Source of the DNA: Stenotrophomonas sp. ESTM1D_MKCIP4_1
GTDB lineage: Bacteria; Pseudomonadota; Gammaproteobacteria; Xanthomonadales; Xanthomonadaceae
Direction of reading: 5' to 3'
Assembly: GCF_003086895.1 (NCBI RefSeq)
Contig: NZ_CP026004.1
Span: forward strand, 2,330,731 to 2,394,730
Length of the DNA: 64,000 bases
Below the pieces are notes generated by a model that saw only the letters and a list, made by a program, of their open reading frames with translations, made no database searches and was not told where the DNA came from. A program made the position numbers and the translations under genes. This document shows, one piece after another, positions 8,396 to 17,699 of this stretch (position 1 is the stretch's first letter; every line of letters starts with the position of its first letter).

Positions 8396-9973
8396 TCAGC
8401 CCGCAGCTGGCGCGTCGGTCTGCAGGAGGCTGTCCCGGTCGCGCAACGGGAACCGGATGTGTGCCTCCACGCCGTCCGCACGGAACTGCAGCTGACCACT
8501 GCCAGCCAGCTCGTAAGGCACCCGCCTCTCGATGAGCGAGCACCCCAGCCCCCGGCGCTGCGGCCGCGACCAGTTCTCCACGGACGGGTGCCGCTCATTC
8601 CAGTGCAGTGCCAGCCAGGGGTGTGTCCCTTCCTGCGCCTGCACCGACCACGAGACATCAATACGGCCATCCCTTCGGATGGCCCCGTATTTAAGGGAAT
8701 TGGTCACCAGCTCATGCACGGCGAGCGAAAGCACTTCGGCGGCCTTGGGCGGCAGCAACACGTCGGGACCATCGAGCAGGTAAAGGCCGGATCGATGTAC
8801 CTGCACCGATATCTCCTCGTCCAGCATGTTGCGCAGGCAGACCCCAGCGTTGTCCGCACGGGTCAACAGCGCCTGTGTGCGGGCCAGCGACATCAGCCGC
8901 CCGCACAGCCGCTCGGCATACTCCTCGACACTGCTCACGGTTTCCTGGGTGCGCCATGCAATGGCATGGATCATCGCCATGATGTTGCGCACCCGGTGCT
9001 GCAGTTCGGCCAGCAGCACGGCCTGCCGTTCGGTGGCCCGCTTCAGCGTATCGATGTCGATGGCGATGGCAAACACACCCGTGACGTCGCCCTGCGCATC
9101 CCGCAGCGGCGCCGCCGCGATGCGTGTCCACCGCACCTGGCCATCCTCGTGGGTGAACTGGAATTCCAGCCCTGGCACCACCGTGTCGCCACGAAGTGCC
9201 CGGGCAACGGCAAAGTCTTCGGGGCCGATCGGGCTGCCATCTTCATGCCAGCCCTGCCAGCGCGGCATGTTGTCGTTGTCCCGCGAGGGCAGCTGGCCCG
9301 TAGGCAGGTAGGCGCGCATCTGCTCATTGGATTGCAGTACCCGCCCTTCGGTGTCGACGATACACAGCCCCACCGGCAGCATCTGGAATGCCAGTGACAG
9401 GCGCTCATCACTCTGCCGCCGGCGTCGCTGTTCCTGCTCGCGCGCAGCGTGCGCGGTGTGCGCCGCTGTGGTCTCGAACATGGTGACCAGTACGCCGTCG
9501 ATGCGCCCGCACGCGTCACGAATGGGGCTGTAGGTGATGGTGAACCAGATGTCTTCCAGCACGCCTTGCCGGGCAAGCGGATAAAGCTTGTCCTCGTACG
9601 TGATGGTTTCGCCTTGCCAGACCCGGGCATAGATGGGTCCATTGATGTGCCACACCTCCGGCCAGCAGATGCGGGTGGCCTGGCCCAGGCCGGCCGGGTG
9701 CTTGTCGGCCAGAATCTCGGCGTAGCCGTCGTTGTACAACTGGACCAGCTCTTCGCCCCACAGCACGATCATCGGAAAGCCATGGGCCAGCATCAGATCG
9801 ACGGTCGCCCGCAGGTGCGGCGGCCAGTCGTTACGGTCACCGAGGGGCGTAGCCGACCAGTCCTTCGCAGCAATGCGCTCGGCCATGCCACCACGCAGAG
9901 CGTGCAGCGGCGGAGACGCCGGCAAAACCGGTGTCGTGGCAATGGGAGAACTCAGTTCCATCCGGTTACCCAC
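8396..9973 (-). CDS. HWE-family sensor histidine kinase with two PAS-like domains
   Basis: 525 aa from a GTG preceded by GAGGG; an ATG four codons later is also possible. There are no membrane segments, so it senses a cytoplasmic signal. Two PAS-like domains cover about residues 40-175 and 190-310 (YSPIRDACGRIDGVLVTMFE; PLRDAQGDVTGVFAIAIDID). The dimerisation helix carries the phosphorylated His326 in LAELQHRVRNIMAMIHAIAW. The HWE signature is complete: His420 and Asn425 in AVHELVTNSLKYGA and the Trp458-x-Glu460 pair in LHWNERH. It starts 9 nt after the receiver gene, with which it forms an operon, and probably phosphorylates that receiver. Confidence 0.9.
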   Translation of the reverse strand: MGNRMELSSPIATTPVLPASPPLHALRGGMAERIAAKDWSATPLGDRNDWPPHLRATVDLMLAHGFPMIVLWGEELVQLYNDGYAEILADKHPAGLGQATRICWPEVWHINGPIYARVWQGETITYEDKLYPLARQGVLEDIWFTITYSPIRDACGRIDGVLVTMFETTAAHTAHAAREQEQRRRRQSDERLSLAFQMLPVGLCIVDTEGRVLQSNEQMRAYLPTGQLPSRDNDNMPRWQGWHEDGSPIGPEDFAVARALRGDTVVPGLEFQFTHEDGQVRWTRIAAAPLRDAQGDVTGVFAIAIDIDTLKRATERQAVLLAELQHRVRNIMAMIHAIAWRTQETVSSVEEYAERLCGRLMSLARTQALLTRADNAGVCLRNMLDEEISVQVHRSGLYLLDGPDVLLPPKAAEVLSLAVHELVTNSLKYGAIRRDGRIDVSWSVQAQEGTHPWLALHWNERHPSVENWSRPQRRGLGCSLIERRVPYELAGSGQLQFRADGVEAHIRFPLRDRDSLLQTDAPAAG

Positions 9974-9982
9974 GCAGTGCCC

Positions 9983-10384
9983 TCAACGTCCGCCGGCACT
10001 TGCCCGTCGGGCATGCACCAAGGTCTCAAGCTGCTGGACCAGCGCCTGGATGTGGTAGGGCTTTGCACAGCGTGGAACATCGGCAAACCGGCTGGGCACG
10101 TTGTCGTCGTAGCCGGACGTGAGCAGGAAGGGAATGCCGGCCGCGGCCAGGCGGTCCGCCAAGGGGTAGACCTGCTCGCCACCCAGGTTGATATCCAGGA
10201 GGGCGACATCGATGGGGTGCTCATCCACCAGCCGGTCCAGCGCGGCGAGGTCGCCTGCGGGCCCTACCGTGTGTACGCCTTTGAGTTCCAGATAGTCGAC
10301 CAGGAACATGGCGATGGCGAATTCATCTTCCGCCACAAGCACACGCACCCCTTGCCGCCCCGGAATATCAACGGCTTCCAACAC
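9983..10384 (-). CDS. Stand-alone response-regulator receiver
   Basis: 133 aa if started at the GTG at 10384, which sits 8 nt after AGGAG. A GTG nine bases upstream lies on top of that ribosome site. The receiver signature is complete: acidic pair Glu19-Asp20, phospho-acceptor Asp64 in ALLDINLGG, switch residue in FLLTSGYDD, and the conserved lysine in CAKPYH. There is no output domain, so it acts by protein contact, as in phosphorelays or anti-anti-sigma type partner switching of HWE kinases. It lies first in the operon with the HWE kinase. Confidence 0.88.
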   Translation of the reverse strand: MLEAVDIPGRQGVRVLVAEDEFAIAMFLVDYLELKGVHTVGPAGDLAALDRLVDEHPIDVALLDINLGGEQVYPLADRLAAAGIPFLLTSGYDDNVPSRFADVPRCAKPYHIQALVQQLETLVHARRASAGGR

Positions 10385-10485
10385 GTACAACACTCCTGTC
10401 CAGGCGGCACACCCGTCTGTTACAGGTGAAGGGTGACCAATCGGCCCACAAGAGCGCGTGACGACCCCGCCAAGCGCCCTCCCCT

Positions 10486-10511
10486 GTAGTGTCGAGCTTG
10501 CTCGACTCTAC
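10486..10511. repeat. Single symmetrical GTAG REP
   Basis: GTAG at one end and CTAC at the other enclose GTCGAGC-TT-GCTCGAC. The element is therefore symmetrical and its orientation cannot be assigned. It lies in the promoter gap between the divergent receiver gene and the OsmC-like gene. Confidence 0.8.
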
Positions 10512-10582
10512 GGTGCCATGCGCCGGCCCGGCAGATGGTGGAGAATCCCCACACCCCCATCCGCCGCTGCTTCGGAGCCCCC

Positions 10583-10996
10583 ATGGCCTACGCCCGCATC
10601 ACCTCCACCGCCGAAAACTACCTGCACCACGTCAGCAACGGCACCTTCAGCGTCGACGTCGACGAACCGGCCACCCTGGGCGGTCAGGGCCGTGGTTTCG
10701 CCCCTTTCGATCTGTACCTGGCATCGCTGGCCTCGTGCACCGCCATCACCCTGCGCATGTACGCCCAGCGCAAGGGCTGGGACCTGGGCGAATTCCAGGC
10801 CGAACTGCGTTCTACGCGCGATGAGGATGGCCGCCTGCACGTGCACCGCGTGCTGCACGCCAGTGCCGAACTCAGTGACGCCCAGTGGACGCGACTGCTG
10901 GAAGTCGTCGAGAAGACCCCGGTGACCCTGGTGATGCGCGAAGGCGCCCGTATCACCAGCGAGCGCGGTGACGGGGTCGGATCCGTTTCCGAGTGA
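10583..10996 (+). CDS. OsmC-like protein
   Basis: 137 aa from [17 protein letters not shown]. The OsmC/Ohr fold is shown by the central helix [21 protein letters not shown] with the conserved Cys52. The second cysteine of true Ohr/OsmC hydroperoxidases, normally on the later helix, is absent ([13 protein letters not shown]), so it resembles the single-cysteine YhfA-like branch and may not reduce organic peroxides efficiently. The last seven codons and the stop (GVGSVSE, from 10973) are provided by one arm of a GGGGTC repeat that has run into the gene. It converges with glgX. Confidence 0.8.
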   Translation: MAYARITSTAENYLHHVSNGTFSVDVDEPATLGGQGRGFAPFDLYLASLASCTAITLRMYAQRKGWDLGEFQAELRSTRDEDGRLHVHRVLHASAELSDAQWTRLLEVVEKTPVTLVMREGARITSERGDGVGSVSE

Positions 10997-11041
10997 GCAA
11001 CGGGGTCAGAGGCGTTTCCTGTTGGAAACGGATCTGACCCC
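10973..11041. repeat. GGGGTC-type hairpin repeat between convergent genes
   Basis: An arm GGGGTCGGATCCGTTTCC (10973-10990), a related direct copy (11002-11019) and the complementary arm GGAAACGGATCTGACCCC (11024-11041) form a strong hairpin, the tight version being 11002-11041 with a 4-nt loop. It probably terminates both osmC-like and glgX transcripts. The same family recurs at 58550-58587, 60554-60592 and 60641-60679. Confidence 0.8.
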
Positions 11042-11056
11042 ATGCGCTACGCGCCG

Positions 11057-13177
11057 TCAGGCTGCGCTGCTTGACGCCAGCAGGCACAGGCTTCTGGCTG
11101 GCAGCGTCCATTGGCCTTCGTCATCCATTTCCAGTGGTGCGTCATCGGTCTGCAGCACCACGCGCCGGAACGACAGGGTTTCATCGGAGGGCTTGAACCG
11201 CTGGACCTGCTCACTTGGGTTCAGCAACAGCGCCAGGCTGACGTGGCGACCAGGTTCACGCAGACCGCTGTCGGGGCTGCGGCCGTCCAGCACGATCAGC
11301 AGTGCACGCTGCTCCGGGCTGTGCCAGTCGCCCTCGTTCATCGCCTCCCCGTCCGGCCGACGCCATTCGATGTCGCGCATTCCAAGCGATTCATCGTAGT
11401 CACCGGTCAGGAAGCGATTGCGCCGCAGCAGCCCATACCGCCTCCGCAACGCCAATGCACGGCGCACGAATGCAGCCTGCGCCTGCGGGCCCGGCTGCGC
11501 GGCGCGCTCCCAGTCGATCCAGCTCAGCGGGTTGTCCTGGCAGTAGGCGTTGTTGTTGCCCTGCTGGGAATGGCCGAACTCATCGCCGGCAAGCAGCATT
11601 GGAGTTCCCTGCGCCAGCAGCAGCGTGGCCAGAAGGTTGCGCATCTGCCGCGAGCGCAGGGCAAGGATGTCCGCATCTTCGGTATCGCCCTCCACGCCGT
11701 GGTTGCACGACAGATTGTGCGAATGGCCATCGCGGTTGTCCTCGCCATTGGCCTCGTTATGGCGATCGTTGTAGCTCACCAGGTCATGCAGGGTGTAGCC
11801 ATCGTGCGCGGTAACCAAGTTGATGCTGGCCGACGGGCGGCGCCCATGATGGTCGAACAGATCGGCAGAGCCCGTGAACCTCGCCGCGAAATCCGGCAAC
11901 TGACCCGCATCGCCGCGCCACAACGCACGGGTCGTGTCACGGAACCGGTCATTCCACTCGGCCCACCCGGGAGGGAACTGTCCCAGCTGGTACCCGCCGG
12001 GCCCGATGTCCCACGGTTCGGCAATCAGCTTCACTTGGCTCAGCACCGGGTCCTGGCGCACCGCATCGAGGAAGCTGCCGGACGGGTCAAAGCCATGCCG
12101 CTCACGGCCGAGAATGGTTGCAAGGTCGAAGCGGAATCCATCGACGCGCATCTCGGTCACCCAGTACCGCAGTGAATCCATCACCATGCGCAGGGCACCG
12201 GCATTGGTCAGGTCGAAGGTGTTGCCGGTGCCGGTATCGTTGATGTAGAAGCGGCGGTCGTCGGCCAGACGGTAGTAGCTCGCGTTGTCGATGCCTTTGA
12301 ACGAGAGTGTTGGCCCCAGTTCATTGCCTTCCGCGGTGTGGTTGTAGACCACGTCCAGAATGACCTCAATGCCCGCGTTGTGCAGCCGGGCAACCATCTG
12401 CTTGAACTCGGCCACTGTTTCCAGCGAAAGATAGCGCGGCTGGGGCGCAAAGAAGCCGATGGTGTTGTACCCCCAGTAGTTGCGCAGGCCACGTTCCAGC
12501 AACTGCTGGTCATCCACATAGGCATGCACAGGCAACAGCTCGATGGCGGTTACACCCAGATACGCCAGATGGTCCACCACCGCATCGTGCCGCAGTGCAG
12601 AGAACGTGCCGCGCTCTGCCTGGGGCACACCGGGATGCTGCATGGTCAACCCGCGTACGTGCGCCTCGTACATCACCGAGCGGTCCCAGGGCGTGGCCGG
12701 CGCACGCTCGCTGCCCCAGCTGAACGCCGGGTCGATCACCGCGCAGCGGGGCATGTACGGCGCACTGTCGCGGCGGTCGAAACTCAGGTCGGCATCACGG
12801 TGCCCCAGCGTGTAGCCAAACAGGTGCGGTGCCCACTTGAGCTCGCCCACGATCTGCTTGGCATAGGGATCGAGCAGCAGCTTGTTGGGATTGAACCGGT
12901 GGCCTTCCTGGGGTGCATAGGGCCCATGCACACGGTACCCATAGCGTTGGCCGGGACGCACGTCCGGCAGGTAGCCATGCCACACTTCATTGGTGTATTC
13001 GGGCAGCGCGATGCGCTCGATCTCGCGGTTGCGCGCATCGAACAGACACAGTTCGACCTTGGTTGCATGCCGTGAATACAACGCGAAGTTCACCCCGAGC
13101 CCATCCCAGGTCGCACCCAGCGGAAACGGCCTGCCCTCGCGTACGCGCGAGCTCTGCACCCACTTACGCGCTGCCAT
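11057..13177 (-). CDS. glgX: Glycogen debranching enzyme (isoamylase type, GH13_11)
   Basis: 706 aa from MAARKWVQSS, with GAGGA about 10 nt upstream; an ATG five codons earlier is possible. An N-terminal CBM48 domain (GATWDGLGVNFALYSRHATK) precedes the GH13 barrel. Catalytic landmarks are FRFDLATILGRE (nucleophile Asp), KLIAEPWDIGPGGY (acid/base Glu) and TAHDGYTLHDLVSYN (transition-state Asp). It cleaves alpha-1,6 branches of glycogen or its limit dextrin, giving linear maltodextrins for TreY and MalQ. It is the last of seven overlapping genes, and its start lies within the end of the DUF2934 gene. Confidence 0.93.
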   Translation of the reverse strand: MAARKWVQSSRVREGRPFPLGATWDGLGVNFALYSRHATKVELCLFDARNREIERIALPEYTNEVWHGYLPDVRPGQRYGYRVHGPYAPQEGHRFNPNKLLLDPYAKQIVGELKWAPHLFGYTLGHRDADLSFDRRDSAPYMPRCAVIDPAFSWGSERAPATPWDRSVMYEAHVRGLTMQHPGVPQAERGTFSALRHDAVVDHLAYLGVTAIELLPVHAYVDDQQLLERGLRNYWGYNTIGFFAPQPRYLSLETVAEFKQMVARLHNAGIEVILDVVYNHTAEGNELGPTLSFKGIDNASYYRLADDRRFYINDTGTGNTFDLTNAGALRMVMDSLRYWVTEMRVDGFRFDLATILGRERHGFDPSGSFLDAVRQDPVLSQVKLIAEPWDIGPGGYQLGQFPPGWAEWNDRFRDTTRALWRGDAGQLPDFAARFTGSADLFDHHGRRPSASINLVTAHDGYTLHDLVSYNDRHNEANGEDNRDGHSHNLSCNHGVEGDTEDADILALRSRQMRNLLATLLLAQGTPMLLAGDEFGHSQQGNNNAYCQDNPLSWIDWERAAQPGPQAQAAFVRRALALRRRYGLLRRNRFLTGDYDESLGMRDIEWRRPDGEAMNEGDWHSPEQRALLIVLDGRSPDSGLREPGRHVSLALLLNPSEQVQRFKPSDETLSFRRVVLQTDDAPLEMDDEGQWTLPARSLCLLASSSAA

Positions 13178-13337
13178 CGCTGTCGTCCTCACTGGCAGTG
13201 GCCGCGGCTATTTCTGCTTGTACAAGGCGCTCGGCCATATGCCAATGACGCTGCTGCTGATCATCGGGGCGGCCCTCCGCCTCCCAGATCTGGTGTGCCA
13301 GCATCTCAATGCGGCGGCGTCGTTCACTGCTGTCCAT
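13164..13337 (-). CDS. Small DUF2934 protein inside the trehalose operon
   Basis: 57 aa (starts MDSSERRRRIEMLAHQIW). IEMLAHQIWEAEGRPDD followed by HWHMAERLVQAE is the DUF2934 pattern: a hydrophobic helix, WxxEGRP and a second helix. The gene overlaps the end of treY by 14 nt and the start of glgX by 14 nt, which strongly supports it as a real, coupled reading frame. Small DUF2934 genes occur at the same place between treY and glgX in Pseudomonas (recalled). Function is unknown; the repeated position suggests a regulator or accessory of trehalose/glycogen enzymes (inference). Confidence 0.85.
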   Translation of the reverse strand: MDSSERRRRIEMLAHQIWEAEGRPDDQQQRHWHMAERLVQAEIAAATASEDDSDGSA

Positions 13338-15864
13338 CTGCCCCACTCTCCTGGCTGATCCACACCGCCACCGGGCTGCCTGCGAACAGCAGCGCTTCGG
13401 CAGCGGATCCATTGAAATCTTCCGTACGGCCGTCCAGCACATTGCGCATCGTCCGTTGCGGCAGCTCCGCGAAGACGCGGCCCGCATATTCCTTCCACGC
13501 AAGACCCGGACCCGGGCAACGCGCAACGCTTGCCCTGCGGACCGCGACCAGCAACGTCTGCCCGGCATGTTCGCGCAGGAACACCAGCGTGTCCGCGGCG
13601 GGCTGATGCAGTCTGCGCAGGCCGCCATGGATGAACAGCGCGGGGTACTGGCGCCGAGCCTGCAACAGTCGTGACAGGAGGCGCATCTTGGGCGCCCCTT
13701 CGTGCCATGCCTGCAGCAACTGCGACCATGGCCGATCATCAGCCAGCGCCTGTGCGCGCAGTGCGAAATCCACAGCACGGCGGTTGTCAGGGTCGACCAG
13801 ACTGAGATCCCAGAATTCGGTGCCTTGGTAGATGTCGGGCACACCCGGCAGGCACAGCTGCAGGCCGAGCTGTGCCAGGCCGTTGCTGGCGCCCGCTGCT
13901 GCAAGTGAGCGCACAAAGGATGCAAGCGCGTTGCGGGTTCCCTCAAGCTCGCTGGACTGCGTCAGCGCCTGCAGCCACTGCTGGGTCTCGTTCTCCAGAT
14001 CCAGATCCGGGTCCGACCAGTTACTGATCCGCTTGCCCTCGCGCAACGCCTTGCGCATCCACTGGTCCATGCGCTGCACGAAGTCTTCCTCTGGCGCGCC
14101 GTGCATCGGCCACGCCCCCACCAGCGCCTGCCACAGTGCGTAGCCTTCGGCTGCGGGCAGTGGCATGGGCATCGCGGCAGTCGCGCACCGCTGCTCCCAG
14201 TCAGCCAGGGCCGCCTGCCACGCGAGAACGTCGCGGCTGATCAACGCCAAGCGGGCGCGTGTATCCGGACCACGCTTGTGGTCGTGCGTTGCCAGGGCCA
14301 GCAGGGCCCGCGGGTGCTGGCGTCCACGGGCCTCGGCCAACGCAAGAAGCGTTTCACCCGCCAGACCGACACACTGCGGATCGCTGCCCACTTCGTTACG
14401 CGACAGCAGCCGGTAATAGCGGTAGAAGGCGGTGTCCTCCACCGCCTTGGCATTGAGCGGTGCCGAGAGCTGACCGATCCGCACGCGCAGTTCCTGCGAT
14501 GCGGGCGATTGCAGTGCCGCTACCAGCAGCGCCAGGGCGGCGCGCCCCGAGGCATCGAGCTGCCGGGCCGCTGCCGTCTCGGCCTGGGCCAGTACGCGCC
14601 GCTCTGCCGGCATCCGCAGATCATAGAGACGGTAGACTGGATAGTGGCGCAGCAACGCACACACGGTCCTGCGCAACGTGGCATCGGTGATATCACCGCT
14701 TGCGGCGGCTTCGCCGATCGACCGCTTCACACACTCCATCAGACGCCGCAGGTCCGCATGCAGCGATCCATCCAGCAGTGCATCACGGGCGGCCTGCTGC
14801 ACCTCATCCAGGCCGCGCGGGTCACCTGAGCGGGCCTGCCATTGCTGGCCCAGCGCTTGGGCAGCGGTGCCATCATGCAGCCAGGCCCCGGCCTGGTCCA
14901 TGAAGTCGTAGCCAGTGGTACCGTCGCACGCCCATTCCTGTGGCAATACCTCCCCTTCGGCGAGGATCTTTTCCACGTGCAGGGTGATATCCGGGCCACG
15001 CCGGCCAGCTTCCGCTGCGGCCTCATCGAGGTCTGCGCGCAGCCGCGCGAGATAGGCACCGGGATCTGCCAGACCATCGACATGGTCGATGCGCAGGCCA
15101 TCGACCCAGCCTTCGCGCACCAGCCTCAGCGGCAGCGCGTGGACGGCAAAGAAGACGTCTTCCCGCTCGGCCCGCAGGGCGGCCAGTGCGGTGATATCGA
15201 AGAAGCGCCGATAGTTGACCTGGTCACCCGCGGTGCGCCACCACGCCAGGTGGTAGTGCTGGCGCTGCAGCAATGTGTGCATGCGCTCGACCGAACGATT
15301 GCAGCGATCAATCCAGTTCTGCCGCGCACCTGGCTGCAGTGGATAGCTGCGTGGTGAGAGCGGCAGGCGCAGCGCGTGATGGAAGAGGTAGGGTTGATCG
15401 CCCGCCTCTTCGACACGCAGCACCCCGGCCTGTACCGCCTCCTGCAGCGGCCGTTCCAGCACCGGCAGCCACAGCCGCTGGCCACAACCGCTGGCATCCC
15501 AATTGATGTCGAACCACTGGGCATAGCGGCTGCGGCGTCCATGCATCAGCACATCCGCCCACCACGCGTTTTCCGGGGCAGCCGCCAGGTGGTTGGGCAC
15601 GATGTCCAGGATCAGTCCCAACCCGCCTTCTCGGGCACGCCGTGCCAGCCGCAGGAAAGCAGCCTCACCGCCCAGCTCGGGGTTGATACGCGTTGGATCG
15701 ATGCCGTCGTAGCCATGGGTGGAACCCGGCATCGACGCGGCGATCGGCGAAAGGTAGAGATGGCTGACGCCGAGCGCGGCGTAATAGTTCACCTGTGCCG
15801 CTGCAGCATCGAAGTCAAAGCCGGCATGCAGCTGCAGTCGGGCGGTGGCGCGAAGTGCGGTCAT
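13324..15864 (-). CDS. treY: Malto-oligosyltrehalose synthase
   Basis: 846 aa. It converts the reducing-end alpha-1,4 bond of a maltodextrin into an alpha,alpha-1,1 bond. GH13 landmarks: LDIVPNHLAAAPENAWW, DGLRIDHVDGLADPGAYLAR (nucleophile), EKILAEGEVLP (acid/base) and the TreY-specific end LPGVPDIYQGTEFWDLSLVD. ATG and the stop of malQ overlap as ATGA. Together with treZ downstream in the pathway it makes trehalose from glycogen-derived glucans under osmotic or desiccation stress. Confidence 0.94.
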   Translation of the reverse strand: MTALRATARLQLHAGFDFDAAAAQVNYYAALGVSHLYLSPIAASMPGSTHGYDGIDPTRINPELGGEAAFLRLARRAREGGLGLILDIVPNHLAAAPENAWWADVLMHGRRSRYAQWFDINWDASGCGQRLWLPVLERPLQEAVQAGVLRVEEAGDQPYLFHHALRLPLSPRSYPLQPGARQNWIDRCNRSVERMHTLLQRQHYHLAWWRTAGDQVNYRRFFDITALAALRAEREDVFFAVHALPLRLVREGWVDGLRIDHVDGLADPGAYLARLRADLDEAAAEAGRRGPDITLHVEKILAEGEVLPQEWACDGTTGYDFMDQAGAWLHDGTAAQALGQQWQARSGDPRGLDEVQQAARDALLDGSLHADLRRLMECVKRSIGEAAASGDITDATLRRTVCALLRHYPVYRLYDLRMPAERRVLAQAETAAARQLDASGRAALALLVAALQSPASQELRVRIGQLSAPLNAKAVEDTAFYRYYRLLSRNEVGSDPQCVGLAGETLLALAEARGRQHPRALLALATHDHKRGPDTRARLALISRDVLAWQAALADWEQRCATAAMPMPLPAAEGYALWQALVGAWPMHGAPEEDFVQRMDQWMRKALREGKRISNWSDPDLDLENETQQWLQALTQSSELEGTRNALASFVRSLAAAGASNGLAQLGLQLCLPGVPDIYQGTEFWDLSLVDPDNRRAVDFALRAQALADDRPWSQLLQAWHEGAPKMRLLSRLLQARRQYPALFIHGGLRRLHQPAADTLVFLREHAGQTLLVAVRRASVARCPGPGLAWKEYAGRVFAELPQRTMRNVLDGRTEDFNGSAAEALLFAGSPVAVWISQESGADGQQ

Positions 15865-17699
15865 GCCGTCACTCCGTCACGGTCTGCGCTGACGCGCTGC
15901 AGCCGCGATTGCAGCGCGGCTTCGTCCCAGTGCTGCGGCAGCCGACGCCGCCAGTTGGGGTGGCCGCCGACGGTCCCCGGTAGATTGACCTGGGTGCGCA
16001 GGCCCAGCGCGTCTTCCAGGGGGAGCAATGCCAGCCGCGAGGGTGTGCTGGCCAGCAGATCCAGCGCTTCGTCTTCCACGTCATCTCCAGTTACGATCTG
16101 TGCCAGTGCCGCCGCAACGTGCCGGCGCTCATCCAGCGCTGCAGAAAGGTTTTCGATTTCACCCAGGCGCGCCCGCCAGCGCAGATCACGCGCGCGCAGC
16201 CACCCGCCAAGCGGCGGCAGATCGTGCGTGGAAGGCATGGCGACAGCATCCCGGCGCCAGCGCGATGCCGGCAGGAAGCCCGCCGCATCGCGGGTGAAGG
16301 GCAGCACATCCAGGCCCAGCACGCCGCGCGCAGCGAGCTGCTGGCGAATGCCCGCGGGAACCACGCCCAGATCCTCGCCGATGACGACGCAGCGGTGCCG
16401 CCAGGATTCGAGCACCAGCAGGTTGAGCAGATCCTGCAGGGGGAACTGCAGATAGACGCCCTCGCTGGCGGATGCGCCTTGCGGCAGCACCCACAGCCGA
16501 TGCAGACCCAGAATATGGTCGATGCGCACGCCGCCACGATGGGCCATCACCGCCCGCAGCAGACGGATGAAGGGCAGATAGCCTTGCCTGCGCAGGGCCA
16601 ACGGCGAAAAGCCGGTGATTCCCCACGCCTGACCCTGGCTGTTGAATGCATCGGGCGGCGCACCCAGTTCCAGGCCCGCGAGCATCGCGTCCGGCTGTGA
16701 GCGCGCCTCCGCACCGCCGGGCGCGCAGCCCACCGCCAGATCGGCAATCAGTCCGATGGCGGCGCCGTCGTTACGTGCCTGGGAATGCAGCTGCATCCAG
16801 CACCGCTGCGCAACCCACTGCGCGAAGGCATGGTCAAGCGCACTTCCGCTGCGGGCGCCGGCAGCCACAGAACAGTAGTCCTGCAGTGCGGGCCCCGCTG
16901 CGGCTTCCCATTGGCAGACCTCGGCCCACAGGCCGGGCTGCGACTGCTGCAGTTGCAGCCTGGTCGACCGCAGCCAGCGCCACTTCAGGTCGGCGGCGCT
17001 TTCCCAGTCGATCCGCCGCGTCGCGGTGCCGGCATCCACGGCGTCGGCCAGGTGCCGATCCTCGTCCAAAGCGGCGCGGGCTGCGTCCGGAACCGCCTGC
17101 AGCAACGAGGCCTGCAACGGATCGAGCCAGCGCCGATCGCTGGGCGAGTACGGACTGAAACCGGCATCGGGTGCCAGGCCCGCATGCATCGGGCTGAGCG
17201 CCAGTGCGTCGCCGCCGTGTTGGCGCAGCCGCTGCAGCCAGGGCGCACAACCTGCGCTGTCACCAATGCCGGCATCCCCTGCGGACCGCAAGCTGTAGAC
17301 CTGGGCGGCCAGACCCCAGCCGCGCTCTACCTGCACAGGCCACCAGGCCTTCGGCGGAGCAACCGCAACCGCGATGCTCTGCTGCATGTGCTGCCAGTGC
17401 CAGTAACCCGGTTGCACGGGGGCGTGCCATCGCCCGGCGTCGTCTTGCCGTGCTTCGACCGTCTCACCGGCATCGTTCACCCAGCGCGCAGGACCGGCAG
17501 CACCCGGCAATACCAAGGGTTCCCCGCAGACCGCTGTGTACAGGGGGCTGCCCGGCGCGTCCGAACCCGGCTGCAGCGCCTGCAGGACTGCACGCAGGAC
17601 CTCGGGCGCGACTTCGCACTGCCGGCCGGATACATCCTCCCACTGTGGCATCAGACCGGCCGCGCGCGCGGCTGCCTGGAGCGCCGCATCCCCGCTCAT
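15861..17699 (-). CDS. malQ: 4-alpha-glucanotransferase (amylomaltase, GH77)
   Basis: 612 aa. It transfers maltodextrin segments between chains, adjusting chain length for TreY and glycogen synthesis. GH77 signs: GVRIDHILGLHRLWVLPQG with the catalytic Asp, IGEDLGVVPAGIRQQLAARG with the acid/base Glu, and MPSTHDLPPLGGWLRARDL. The N-terminal region ([16 protein letters not shown]) resembles the proteobacterial MalQ lead domain. Start and stop overlap both neighbours by 4 nt (ATGA), so the operon order is treZ-malQ-treY. Confidence 0.93.
   Translation of the reverse strand: MSGDAALQAAARAAGLMPQWEDVSGRQCEVAPEVLRAVLQALQPGSDAPGSPLYTAVCGEPLVLPGAAGPARWVNDAGETVEARQDDAGRWHAPVQPGYWHWQHMQQSIAVAVAPPKAWWPVQVERGWGLAAQVYSLRSAGDAGIGDSAGCAPWLQRLRQHGGDALALSPMHAGLAPDAGFSPYSPSDRRWLDPLQASLLQAVPDAARAALDEDRHLADAVDAGTATRRIDWESAADLKWRWLRSTRLQLQQSQPGLWAEVCQWEAAAGPALQDYCSVAAGARSGSALDHAFAQWVAQRCWMQLHSQARNDGAAIGLIADLAVGCAPGGAEARSQPDAMLAGLELGAPPDAFNSQGQAWGITGFSPLALRRQGYLPFIRLLRAVMAHRGGVRIDHILGLHRLWVLPQGASASEGVYLQFPLQDLLNLLVLESWRHRCVVIGEDLGVVPAGIRQQLAARGVLGLDVLPFTRDAAGFLPASRWRRDAVAMPSTHDLPPLGGWLRARDLRWRARLGEIENLSAALDERRHVAAALAQIVTGDDVEDEALDLLASTPSRLALLPLEDALGLRTQVNLPGTVGGHPNWRRRLPQHWDEAALQSRLQRVSADRDGVTA

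Noticed and set aside
13340-13946. Long upstream extension of the DUF2934 gene
   Set aside because: The added residues are an out-of-frame reading of treY; the family starts at MDSSERRRR.
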